A DNA stretch of 64,000 bases from Ophthalmolycus amberensis (taxonomy: Eukaryota > Chordata > Actinopteri > Perciformes > Zoarcidae): assembly GCA_024529925.1 (NCBI GenBank), contig JAFEUB010001125.1:310001-374000 (forward strand), read 5' to 3'. Position numbers and translations under genes: made by a program. Positions 13,787 to 26,500 of the stretch are shown one piece after another. Below the pieces are notes generated by a model that made no database searches, was not told the DNA's origin, and saw only the letters and a list, made by a program, of their open reading frames with translations. Position 1 is the first letter of the stretch, and every line of letters starts with the position of its first letter.

Positions 13787-16412
13787 GTTGTTACACTCTG
13801 TGGATACAGCATTTTATAAACTGAAGGTTTCTCTCTAGCATTGATCCAAGCATTAAGGTTTTTGGGCAAGAAGGTGAGAAGATACATCTGGATGCTTGTT
13901 CATTACCAGCGCTGAGGAACCCTTGAGCTCTGTGGACATTAGATCAGATTGTGGTTTAACTGAACATTTTATTGACTACTTTTACAGCTTTTCTTGGCTA
14001 GGCTCCAGGTTAAGTTTTTAGAGTTCATTTTTATCTTTCCGACCTGTGCCCAGCGTTAGGTCATCAGGCAAAAAAACTGATAACTTTAACTCTCTGAGTA
14101 TGAACAGGGCCTTCCTGAAAAGGAGAGCCCAACAAAACTTGGTTGGATAAATAAAGATGAATGATAAATAATACAGTGTATAGTCCGTCGCTCTGCAGTA
14201 TTACTTTTGCAGCATTGGTTTGTGGGCTTCAAGAAGGAGGAAAACGTCAAAACAGACCCAAAAAATACACATTAAACGATTTTTCACAGCTTACATTTTC
14301 ACTCATCATGGCTGAAAACTCACAGGTGTAATTAATGACATGACATGACAATGGGCTGCAGCCATCAGTAACACCTGCGGTTTTACCCAGAACCACAGTC
14401 AACCTGCCTGCTGTGACAAAGGCTGAAGTAGTTCTAGCTAACTTGTTAGCAAACAATCATCTAACTTACCATGAATTCATCCTGATGTAGATAAGGCCAA
14501 TTCCTTCTTCTTTTACTTCTGGTTGTCTCGCTAACTTCTGAGCTACAGAGTAAATGTTTTTCTGTAAAACCATAATTAGGAGCTAAAAGAGGCTTAAAAG
14601 GGTAAATGAAAACGAAAAGATAAAGATAAAGATAAAAAGCTGAAGGAAGCAGAATAGTTGGATGATCATCCTCATTGAGTGATCCTTTTCATATTTCAGT
14701 CCAATGATTCAATGTATATAAACTGGTGTGCTCAATGATACGCTTTAAATAAGACTCATTAGGGATGAACAGTACTTAATAAACAATATACTATATCAAT
14801 ATTGTGATATGAGACTAATTATTGTCTTAGATCATGATAACTTAATTTGGGATGTGTTGTCTTTTCCTGCTTTTAAAAGCCGCATTGCAGTAAAGTGATG
14901 TAATTGTCTACAATTACTGTTCTATTATTTGCTTTTACCCGCTTGGTCTTTATCCCCACATCATTTATTATTATTCATCTAAAATCTCAATTTGTAAATA
15001 TTTTGAAAAAGGCACCAATGATCAAAGCTTAATCTACCGTCACCTCGCAAAACTAACTAATGCAAATTTACTTTTAATTTAAGAAATATGCTATGCATAA
15101 AAGTGAAAAGCTTGTTGTGGCAATAACAGCAGCAGGTGTGTCAGAAATGCACAGTGACATGGTGAAGACTTCACATTTATGGATGTTTTATCCTCAGGAT
15201 TATAATCCCCTGACTAGCCACCAGAGAGAGCTCTTTCCAAATAATCTGTTTAATATTATTGTTATCAACTTGCACTGATGTCTCTATGTATTAAAACACT
15301 GCCTTCAGTGAAAGTAACGACAATGCATTACTTTCTCTGTTAATCTGTAAAATTGTGTCTTGATAAGAGTCCACAATGAGTAGGTTGACAGCAAAGCATG
15401 TGTTGTACAAAGGAAATATCAAGTAACCAACACTTCTTAAGACTGTTTTATTAGTTACCTCCCAGCAGACTTTGGAAAAATAAGGTGAAAAAAGGGTGTT
15501 AAAATTTCTAATGCAACATGTATCCAACACGTACAGTACATAGTTGAACTTATAGAGGCACAAACAGTAGTTTCACCCATAATAAAGTGTACATAGTTAC
15601 TAGTTCTTATGACAATAAAAGAATAAATACCAAATAACACAATGTTAACCATGAATATGTAGATCATTAACAATATCTCAACAATGTTTAGTTAAACTGA
15701 AAATGCTACTTATTTCATGAAAGCAGACAAAAAGTGAGTAAAGAGGTGCAATCAGTATGTCAAATAAAGTAGTTTGTATATTTTCAATTATCACCGAGAT
15801 AATCTGATGATTCGGTAACTTTAAAAAAATAAAGAAATACAGAATAAACTCTACTTGGCACAGTAGCTTTTGCGCCAAAGAACTGTTGAACTTGCAAGTA
15901 TGAATCTGTATACATACAACAGCTACAATATCTAAATTTTTGGTTTTGAATGCCAGCGTACAACTCTCCAAGCCAATGAACAAAAAATGGGTCCCCCGAA
16001 TAGTGACATTAATGTTTTGGCACGTACATGATATCAAGTTAAAGTACATTTTTTTATTACACTTATTATGTATTTGGGCTGATAGAGTGAAGACTATAAA
16101 TTCTCAATATAAAACAAATAGTGACAAAATGAGCAAATAAAATTATTTAAGATTGATTGAAAATGTTTTGCTTATCAAAACCTTCAGTTAATTTATGTAC
16201 AATAACAATGTGAGCGTAGCTAGTCGAAAAATGTATCAAACTTGAATATCACTAACCTCTACAATTTATAAAACACTTCACTACTGTGTCTACGCTAAAA
16301 AAATAGTGAGGTCACAACAGATCATGGTCAAGCAGAAACAAGCATGGGAGAGCAATGGTACAGGCTCCTCATATCAGAAATATCTATATGTCTACGGATA
16401 GATTATCATTGT
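12508..16412. other. Spacer between fabp2 and gucy1b1
   Basis: AT-rich intergenic DNA, which may include the distal 3' UTR of gucy1b1 at its right end. It contains a TG microsatellite (13722-13782). A 123-codon minus-strand frame at 15678-16049 is hydrophobic and AT-driven and resembles no known protein. No RNA gene was recognised. Confidence 0.5.
13722..13782. repeat. (TG)n microsatellite
   Basis: About 61 bp of TG units with a single TGCG interruption. Confidence 0.95.
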
Positions 16413-16418
16413 TTTATT
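16413..16418 (-). terminator. Candidate gucy1b1 polyadenylation signal
   Basis: AATAAA on the minus strand about 85 nt beyond the gucy1b1 stop codon. Further minus-strand AATAAA hexamers occur near 16053, so the true 3' end may be more distal. Confidence 0.35.
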
Positions 16419-16500
16419 TCACCTGATCCATCTCATCCCTGCCTCAGAATGTGTGACATTTACTGAAGCTTCTGTTAGATGAAAACCGTGGTGTTGAGCT

Positions 16501-17539
16501 CTAACTAACTGTGGTGGACTGTGTGTCTGTGGGCTTCCTCGACAGAAACCACACCTTCATCGGTTCCTTCATTCCTTTCATGGTGACGGGGCCCCGATAC
16601 TCCAAATTAAACTGAGGGTCAGCGTTCTCCGCGGACTGCAAACACCTGGAATACAACGTCAACACCGTCATAAATCACTGTATGGTCCGGGGGGGATTCT
16701 GTATCTTATTTTCACGAATGCCATGATAACACTTTTGAGTCGACAAAGATCAAATTCACTAAAACAGACGTACTGGTTTATATTTTAAATTGATTAAAAC
16801 CTGTCCTTCATGTCTAACACTGATATTTGCTTGAGAAATGACTTATAATACTGTTTAACCAAGTCTACAGACAGTGATAAAATCTAAACAACACTTGACA
16901 TGAATGAAAAAAACTGATGACAATATGCAATTGTACTTCTACTTACCGGTACGTATATTCTGAGACGTTTATTTTTGCCTTCTCGCCGGTAGTTTCTGTA
17001 CGACTTGTGAGGTTGACGGCATTTCCAAAAAGGCAGTACCTGGGCATCCTCTGGCCAATCACGCCAGTCACCACTTCTCCGGTGTGGATCCCAATAGTGA
17101 TCTGGAAAAGAAAGGAGAATGAAAAAGGAGACTTCCACCATCTGTCCGTTTATAATATGACCAAAGTAAATAAATATGCCAAAGATATACTTGCAACAAG
17201 CTTAAATATTTATTCTAGCATAAACAGAGCACTGATCGGTGGTTATCTGCGGTCAATTCATTACTTGAAGCAGCACATGACAGACCAGATTTATCTTCAA
17301 AACGGTGGTAATGAAATATTAGAAAAGCCTAGCATTCAAATAAACCTGTGTAAATGTCAAATCAAGGAGAAAAATGAGTTGTGCTCCACAGAAAGAGAGA
17401 AAACAAATGCAAGCAACTGTCCAGCTGAATGCTTCTCTTAGTTTGTTGGCACAAATTATTAAAGCTAGCGACTGAAAAGCTGCAACATTTGGTGGGTGGA
17501 TATGTAAGGTTAACTTTGCCAGGAATCACTCCATGAACA

Positions 17540-17572
<33 letters not shown>

Positions 17573-20500
17573 TTAGGTTTTGCAAAACCTATTTTAGGTT
17601 GCAAAAAGCTGGCAATTCCAAAAGTAGCCCCAGCCAATCTACAGACTAATATATACACTTGAACTTGTAGGCACTCGAGTGCTTGTTGTCTTCAGAGCAT
17701 GAACACGCTGAGAGTGTCTGAGACGGATGATGATCTATTTATAGACACAGGATCGTGAGATGATTTGAGTCTGTTTCTGCTGCTAAACCGGACTCCACTT
17801 CTGCCAGTGCCATGTCCCAAAATAAACAGCCTTTGTTAACAAGACATCATTTTCCAAAGTCAAGTCTCAACAGTCATTGATACAATAACAATCTCCAACA
17901 GTCAGTTAAACAAAAGTCTGCTGTTTTTTATCCAAACTTTTGTCTGTGCGTTACTTCAGCGTGGAAATATTTCCACCTGCACAGAAACAATCCTTGCGGG
18001 TAAAGTGTTGGTCATATTAGGTTGAATGCCAGCAGTATTCGTCAGGTCTGACACTGTATTTTAATGTATGAATTTTCTGAGCAATATTAGGAAACTACGC
18101 TCCAAAATGCCTAAATTATAGGTGCCAAAATAACAGACGCATTGCTAAAAGCAAACTGCTGCGTGTGAAGTAAAACAGTCATACAGTGTTCAATAAATAA
18201 ATATTGCTAATGTGCACACACACCATCTGCCAGTCTAAAAAATAATTATGGGATTTTTGTGGCCAAGAGTATGGCAGTCTAGCATGTTATTTGGATAATT
18301 TAAAAGAATTGGAGAAATATGACTTTGAAAATATAAAATACTATAAAAATAATTTGGTGTTTGCTCAGTATAGCTTATGTATAAACATACAAACGACCAT
18401 CCAGTAGTTAGAGTTTGGCAGTTTTGGCAGCTGATCATACAGACCTTTAATAAGTACATAGCCAATATAATACCGAAAAACATTTCTGAACCATATCACA
18501 CCTGTACTGGTTGACCATCGACTTTGACTTGTCCAGCAATCTCCAGCATATCAAGAGCGAGTTGGCAGATGGACTTGGCGTGGTGTGTGCACGGCTCTGG
18601 TAGGCCGCTCACTGTCATGTACTTATCACCAACTGTTTCCACCTGTATGAACACAAACATTTTGTAATTCTTCATGTGAATTTCATCATAACCAATTTTA
18701 TCTTTTGTAATTACATTCAATTTGTGTAAAATCATCTGTTCCCACTGTGCTACAAAGGGTTTATTTTATGCACAGTGCAGATAGAAATAAACTGAAACAC
18801 CCTGAAATAAACACTTAAACACTTACATCAGCTTTAAGACATTCGGGGGCCTCTTTGAGCCCTGCTAAAACCCTAGGACCACCTAGCCATTCAGCTTGTA
18901 GAGTAAATATTACTTCTTTTGGTGACCCAGTGCCTGAAGCCGATCCCCTGGAAGTGCCGAGGTCTGTTTGACTTCTTAAAGTGCATTCTTGTCTGAAAGC
19001 CTGGAGTGTAAATCTGCTGCATGAGGCCCATAAAATGGCCCAGTCCCACTGTAAAAGTACACTGTGTTTAGAAGTTAATACTACTCTTCTTATGGGGACT
19101 AAATAACTCTTGCTGACTTGTATGTGCATAAATGCATAACAATCTTCACCAATATGGTCTGTGTGCTTCACTGGTGCATTTAAGCTGACGAACCAGCTCA
19201 GAACACAGCACTTAAAAGCCCTAATATTCTCAATTTTAGTGTAATTTGCTGCATAGGTCCATCTCTTCTATTTACTGAGAGAAATGTACACAAATGCATG
19301 ATATACTGTCGTGGTAAAATTCTTGCTTCCAACCTTGTATACATAAGGGTTGTTCCGAGAGTCTGTCAGGATGTCGAAGCGTGTGTAAACATCATTGAGC
19401 AGATTGACTATCTTGATGGCTCCCTCTGCCGAGGCGTGCTTGCTGCAGAAGGCATTGAATCCCACAATGCCACTGAAGAGGATAGTCAAGTTGTCGTAGC
19501 GTTTAGCTGGGACAGGCCGCTTGTGTCGCAGCTCGTTGGCAACAGACGGCGGCAGGACGGAATAGAGCAATCTAAAGAGGGAGGAAGAGAAATGAACATT
19601 TGAAGTAAAAGCGTAGTTATGGTGTTCTCGAGCAGCAGATTGATGGGCTTGGGCTGCCAGACTAAAGTCCATCCTTTGGATCGGCATTTTATTTGCTCAC
19701 CCACCACCTTTTGGTCATTTCGCTATACAAGCTGCTCTCAGATGGGAGGGTGGTGTTTCTATGGTAACTGCTTAGATCATGGCAGCCTGTTTAAAGTGAA
19801 ATACCTTCCATGATGCGTCATAATTTGAAGACACATGATGCATACAGAACAGATAGCGGTCACCGCTCAAAATCTATACATGGAAGTATATTTACCCAGG
19901 AGACCAGACTATATTCATCTGTATTATCTTTAACAATCCACACACACACACACAAGGGCATGTTTTTCTCTTGGTATGGTACACACCAGAACAGCAGCAA
20001 AAACAGTATAAATGTATGTTTTCATTATCATAAATCACTGTTCACATAAATCACTTTTAAATATTTAGAGAGGAGCCATGAATTCCAATCCATGTTCGAG
20101 TCCCAAGGCACATTGAGAGCGGAGAATGGTGAGAATAATAATGTAGACATCCAAGAGGCAGAGGGAAAGTCCTTTCCTATAAGAAGACAGGGAGCAGTCT
20201 TAATAAAGACCACGCTCCACCGCTGTGCTGCTCTCCAGCTGTCACACACTGCTGTGCCAAATTACTATGACAGGCCCTTTTCTGTCTCCAACCCAACTGT
20301 CTTCGCCATAACAGGGACTGAAGAGTAGCTAAGGCAAGCGTCAACTTTAAGTATAACAATAGATTCTGACTCTAGGTGGTCCTACTGTCCTACGTAGCCT
20401 CAACATAACTGTGCGGGAGTGACACCTGTTAGGGTCCTGCTGTATCTGTATCTTGTGTTTCTTGTCTCAAGTCCGTCCATAAAAGGGAATACTTGAAGAC

Positions 20501-23500
20501 ACGACTCTTTTACCTTCCTTTGCCACCTATCTTTCCAACAGAGGAAACTGTTCTTGTTTTGGGTTTGAGGTTGACTCACAAGCTACAGATGACAGGGCTT
20601 ACGTATACTGTAAAATTATACATAATTATGACTTTAATATGCAGCTACACTAAGGGGGATCACAATATAAATTCAAGGGATTATTACATAATTAACAAAT
20701 TAGGACAAATGACAACACATTATATTTTTCTGGAACATAACTTTGAGATTTGTCTTGTCTTTGCTCTTTACTAGGTACATTATGTCGTTTTACCTCCATC
20801 TGGCGTCAAAAAATATTTAAATTAAACTATTTGTGCGATATAAGTGGGAGGAGCCTGGCTTGATTTGAGCCTACATGTATATATATATGGGATTGAGTTC
20901 AGGGTGCGAGCTCTTTGCTTTACCTAGGCTCTCTACTGGCAACAGTTGTTTGAGTGAACATCTTAGTTCCTATGCTCTTAGTGCATTTATGTTTGCTGTA
21001 CCTTGATGCTTTAGATATGTATGATAAGTTAGAATGATTGTACATTGTGTAATTCTTGTCAATTATAGCAGATACTTGCTCCCTATGTGTTAAAGTGTAT
21101 GATGATAATGCATGGTAAAAAAATGTCTGTTAAGATAAAACCAGAATTGATTGATTGATCAGCCTCACCTGCCCTACCATTGTCTACAATAAATAATGGT
21201 CTCTTCCTTGTGCCTGACTGCACATCCATAGTGTTAATCACAGTACCTGGTAATCCGCTTACCCCTATTACAGTCCTGATTGGGGAATATTCTACAATTT
21301 GAGAACATAAGAAATTATTATTTTCTTGAACTCTTTGATGAGGGTTCACAGGTAAACTTGCCAAACAAAGGTTAGAAACTACTGGCGCAAAGGACTCACT
21401 TTTGACATACCACACAAAATATCTAGCTGGTTTGAGGATCCTTTCTTGAACTAAAAGCTGCAGTTTACACCTGAGTAATAGTCTAACCTGTCTGTCTTTT
21501 TCTTTTCGTCCTCCAGGGCCCTGAGTGTGTGCTGCAGACGATCTGTCAGGATTTCCAGCTCCTGGGTCAGCTTGTACTCCTCACGAAACTGCTCCCCAAG
21601 CAGCACCAGGTCACGCGTGGCGTCATGTAGCGGGATGTCGCTCAGGTAAAGCCCCCTTCGTGTGAGATCATCCAGGTTCATGACACTAGACAAACACAGA
21701 AAGGAGAAAACAGATTTGGTATTCTTTATCTTAGTTATTTTCACAAGGAAATGGCAGAAACCGTTTGATTTGTGTCTGTGGGTAAAAGGAAAACTGCAGC
21801 CTTTTTTTCTGTGAGATCATTGTCGTCCTTTCAGGGCCAAGACTACTGTCTCCAGATAAAGGTTCCTGTTAAGTGTGAGGTCAGACACTATGTTGTATGA
21901 GTGTTATCTGGTCAGGTGAATAAGCATGTTCTTATGTTTCTGGCCCTGTTACATCCTGTCAGGCAGTAACCTTTTATGAAAACACGGATCTTGTCCTCTG
22001 CAAAGTATCTTTGATCTGTGAGGACAAGATCTCTTGAACTAAATTGTCTGCTTGTTTAACTGCATGAAATACATAATCGTATTGCCCTTACTGAGATTAT
22101 ATTGGAATTAATACCATTACTGCAGTGGCGTCTCCCTTCAACATGAGCATGTTTAGCACTACTTATCCTGTGCAGACAGCTTTATAATGTCTTATAATGA
22201 AAGTAAAACAAAGATTGCAGAACATGTAAATCTGTAGTTTGATTGGCTTGGACGTCACAGAAGTTGCTATCAAGTTGCATGATGGGAAATGTAGGATCCA
22301 GTGTTGTTGGAGCTTGACCCATACTTATTGAACGTCCAACTTCATCGACGCCTAAATTGCTGGAATACCCTTTTTAAAAAATGCATAAATGAGGCACACC
22401 ATTGCACTGGGTGACTGAGAGTTTACCTGGGTGAGCAAAGAAAAAGGATGTTCTCCGCCTCTGGCAAGTAAATCATCTGTCCTTTCAATCTCAGACAGCT
22501 GATCTCCACCCCCGTCAGCTCGTCCTCGTTCTCTACAGTCTCCACATTCAGCAAGCCCTCCTGTCAGGATTACATCACACGTATGAATATTACATAATAT
22601 GTTCTTCTCTAAATCTGCTTAAAAAATAGGCACCTGTTTAGCGCACTCTTTATTTTTAAATCTGTATGTTTTTTTGCCTAAAGTGTCACATGCATCATCC
22701 CCCATTCGAGAGTAGAATTTCAGATTCTATGTGCGTAAAGACAAAATATCAATTTTTTTCTCCACGGTGACAATCTGCTGTAATGCTTTTTCAAGGCATG
22801 GTAGCAATTATTCTAACACAAATGCATTTTCCTTCTTGAGCTTATAAATATTATAAGACTATAAACACATTCTGTCATATTCAGTCAAACCCTGTTTTGA
22901 CCATAGTGCCTAAAAGAATGCTAATATGAGAAAAGTATTGACGTGATTGGCCAACAACGCTGTGACAAAAAACAAATGAAATGGCATGTCTACCTTGCTG
23001 CGCAGAACAAACACGGTGTTGATGTGGGAAAGGATGCCATTAAAGCTGAAGTCAATGTGAGGGCGGACCAAAGAAAACACTGAAGGGAGGATACAGGTGC
23101 CAGGCTGGAGCTGGGGAATAAAATATGTACATATTTCAAATGAGATTAGATAACTAATTAGATGTTCTTGCTTTATCTATATAATTAATCACTGCTGCAT
23201 TCTGGGCATCCAAAACTAAGTCAGACTCTGAGACAAGTACAAGTCAAACTAAAACATAATCAAGAGCTGACTTTATGAAAGTGTTTGCTGCATGTAAAAC
23301 AGACTTTTACATAATCCACACCTGAGGCAGGACTCGATAAATGGCGTTCCCACACTGTGTGAGCATCAGGTCTTTGTCAAACATCAGGTGGAACGGGAAG
23401 GCCTTGCAAAACGTGTACGGACTGATCCGGGTCTCCTGTGTACCGTTCTCCTCAAAGCCGTCCAGGTCCTCGTATAAAGCCTCTTCCTCTGATTCCTTCT

Positions 23501-26500
23501 CCTCAATCAGAAACTTGATGTGGTCGCAATCCTTGCCTTTCGGTTGGATCATCTGAATCGGGTGAAGTTGAATAACAGATCAAAAATTGAGGTTAATACA
23601 ATTGATTTAAACTTGACTATATTATTGTTGCACATGGTTACAGCAATATACTGTTTTTAATTTCACCCACGAAATATCAGTTCCATTAATATTATTCCAT
23701 TAATGATGATATTGGGTCTATTCTAGAACCAGGACGGTGTAAAATGACATTATTCAGTGGGTTTATGGGCATAAGGCCTGCTGACGTCAAGCTGCTGTCT
23801 CTGCACCCTGTTGCCACAGCAACAGTGGCTAATATTTCCAGAAATTGGGTGTCACATTTGGAGCGTCTGCCCTTTTCCTTTTTTGCATTATACACACTGG
23901 CTGAAAAATATGATCCCGTCTGTACAATATCAGTAGGTTTCAGAAAGAATGTCGCTCCTTTTTAAAAGGAAGAATGAACTCCAGCCAAAGTACAGAGGAC
24001 GTCATGAGAGTAACAGGCTGTGCAGAGTACAGGCTGTGAAATGTGGGTGCACATTAACAAACAAATACAAATATCAATGACAGTTTATGATATAGAGTTT
24101 TGTCATACTAGTTTAGACAAAATCATATTTGTGTTGTTGAGCAAATAAGCCAAGATCAAAAATATGGATCTCTCCTTTGGATGAATTATCTAATAAACAC
24201 GCAGTCAACGGCCAATTTAAATTCATCCACAGTTTGACAAAGTTCAAATGAAACTGCGGAAGAAAACAACTCGCTGAAAGACTCCCAAGACACTCTATAA
24301 CTTGGATCTAAATATATCCTCTGACTCACAGACATTAGCCAAAAACTCTCTGCTGAACTGCAGTTGTCACAGCGCAGGCACTGTTCCCGTTTGGGTGTTT
24401 TGGAACTACTTATCTAATCTTCACATTATTACGTCTTGAATTATATTCTGAAACAAAACATTTCAGGGACTAAAAGCCTCCTTGAATGTTAGGAGAGGAA
24501 CACAGAAAAACGTAAAAGCATCATCAGAAGCAAAGTGAGCCATTAGAGCACCAAATAAGGAACAAAAACAGCAAAGTAGACCTTCATCTCTATCTCGGTC
24601 CCATGGATTTGTTGAGCGACCGTTTTGATGATGCCAATCACGATGTCTTGCAGGCCTTCTCTCTCCGAGTAGTAGTGAAGAATCAGATTGTTCCCCTTCT
24701 CTGCATCGGTGCAGCGGAACGAGGGAGCCCTCATCCCAGGATAAATGGTACCCAAGTGGTCATGGAGAGCATCCAAATTCTGGAAATATAGATAAAAGAT
24801 GGAATATGCAACATCCAAACACACCACCAGTAATTAAAACATGGCTAAGGTATAAGTTTGTATAAGAAGTTCGTATAGAGGTATAATGATGCTGTTTAAA
24901 CAATCATTAAAGAAGTACGGGACTTGTGAGAGACATTAACATTCAAAACTGGATCGGGTTTTACTGACTTTTAGTCCCAAGTATAAGTCAAAAAGGGTAG
25001 ACTCCTACAATTCCCATGATGCAAAACAATAGCATCTTTAATTAGACCCTCCCTGCCCAGTAAATGTCCACGTCTTTCAAATTCCATAGCCCCAGTTATT
25101 AAAGCATGCTTTCTGTGATTCTGTGTTTTCACTGGCTGAGCAGGACACCTTGTCATGAGTAAACTGACGTTCATGGGCAGAGATCCCCTGTAGATGGCTT
25201 CAATTTTAAAGTTTAAAATATTATTGATGCCATTGCACCCACTAAAGTGAAGGTTGTCTCGGGTAAGCAAAGATCTCCTTGGAGAAATGCTAAGCTGGTC
25301 AAAATAGAGAAACGAGAGTGTCGGAAAGCTGAGCGCAGGTGGCGAAAAACTAATCTCCAGGTTCACTGTGACATCTATAAAGAGAGACTTCGCAATTATA
25401 ATTTGGAACTTAGAAATGCAAGGCAGTCATTCTTCTCTGACATCATAACCAAAAACAAGAAAAATACACGCGCCTTATTTGCTACCGTCGACAGGCTAAC
25501 AAACCCTCCAGTGTCGGTAGCTGCTGAGCTCCAATCCACTTGGGCATGCAATCAATTTGCCTCCTTTTTTACTGACAAAATTCAGAAAATTAGACAAGCA
25601 GTCAGTGCCTCCACACCAACCACAGGATATGTGTTGTCCCGATCTAACATCCATTCAAATATCATGACACAATTTCATTCAATCGACCGTAGAAGCCTAG
25701 AAGACATTATACAACATCTGAAGTCATCCTCCTGCTGCTTGGATATTCTACCAACACACTTTTTCAAAAATATTTCAAACTGCATGACCACTGATCTTTT
25801 ACAAATTGTAAACACATCCCTTCTCTCAGGTGTCTTCCCACAAGCCCTAAAAACTGCAGTCATTAAACCACTCCTAAAGAAGGCTAGTTTAGACTCCGCA
25901 ACAATGAAAAATTATAGGCCAATATCAAACCTCCCATTTTTAAGTAAAATAATTGAAAAAGCGGTTTTCCAACAGCTGACCAACTTCTTGGCCATAAATA
26001 ACTGCTTTGATGTTTTCCAGTCAGGCTTTCGACAGCACCACAGTACTGAAAACTGCTCTTGTTAAGGTTTTCAACGACATCCACTTAAACATAGACAATG
26101 GCAGAAGTTCAGTCTTAGTGTTACTGGATCTCAGTGCTGCATTCGACACGGTCGACCATGCCATACTCCTGGAAAGACTAAAAATCTGGGTGGGACTCTC
26201 TGGCACAGCACTAAACTGGTTTGAATCCTACTTGAAGGACCGAGAATACTTTGTGTCTGTAGCTGATTACACATCAGAGCTGACTAAAATGACATGTGGT
26301 GTTCCCCAAGGTTCAATACTGGGGCCTCTTCTGTTCAACATCTACATGCTTCCACTAGCTCAGATTATGGAAAACAACAAAGTGTGTTATCATAATTATG
26401 CAGACGACACACAAATCTACATAACTATGTCACCAGGGGACTATAATCCCATACAAGGGCTGAGTAACTGCATTGAACAAATCAACAACTGGATGTGCCA

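Noticed and set aside
15678..16049. 123-codon minus-strand open frame beyond the gucy1b1 stop codon
   Set aside because: AT-driven hydrophobic composition, no family similarity; probably 3' UTR or intergenic.
16917..17441. 174-codon plus-strand frame
   Set aside because: Antisense shadow of gucy1b1 exon 12 running into intron.
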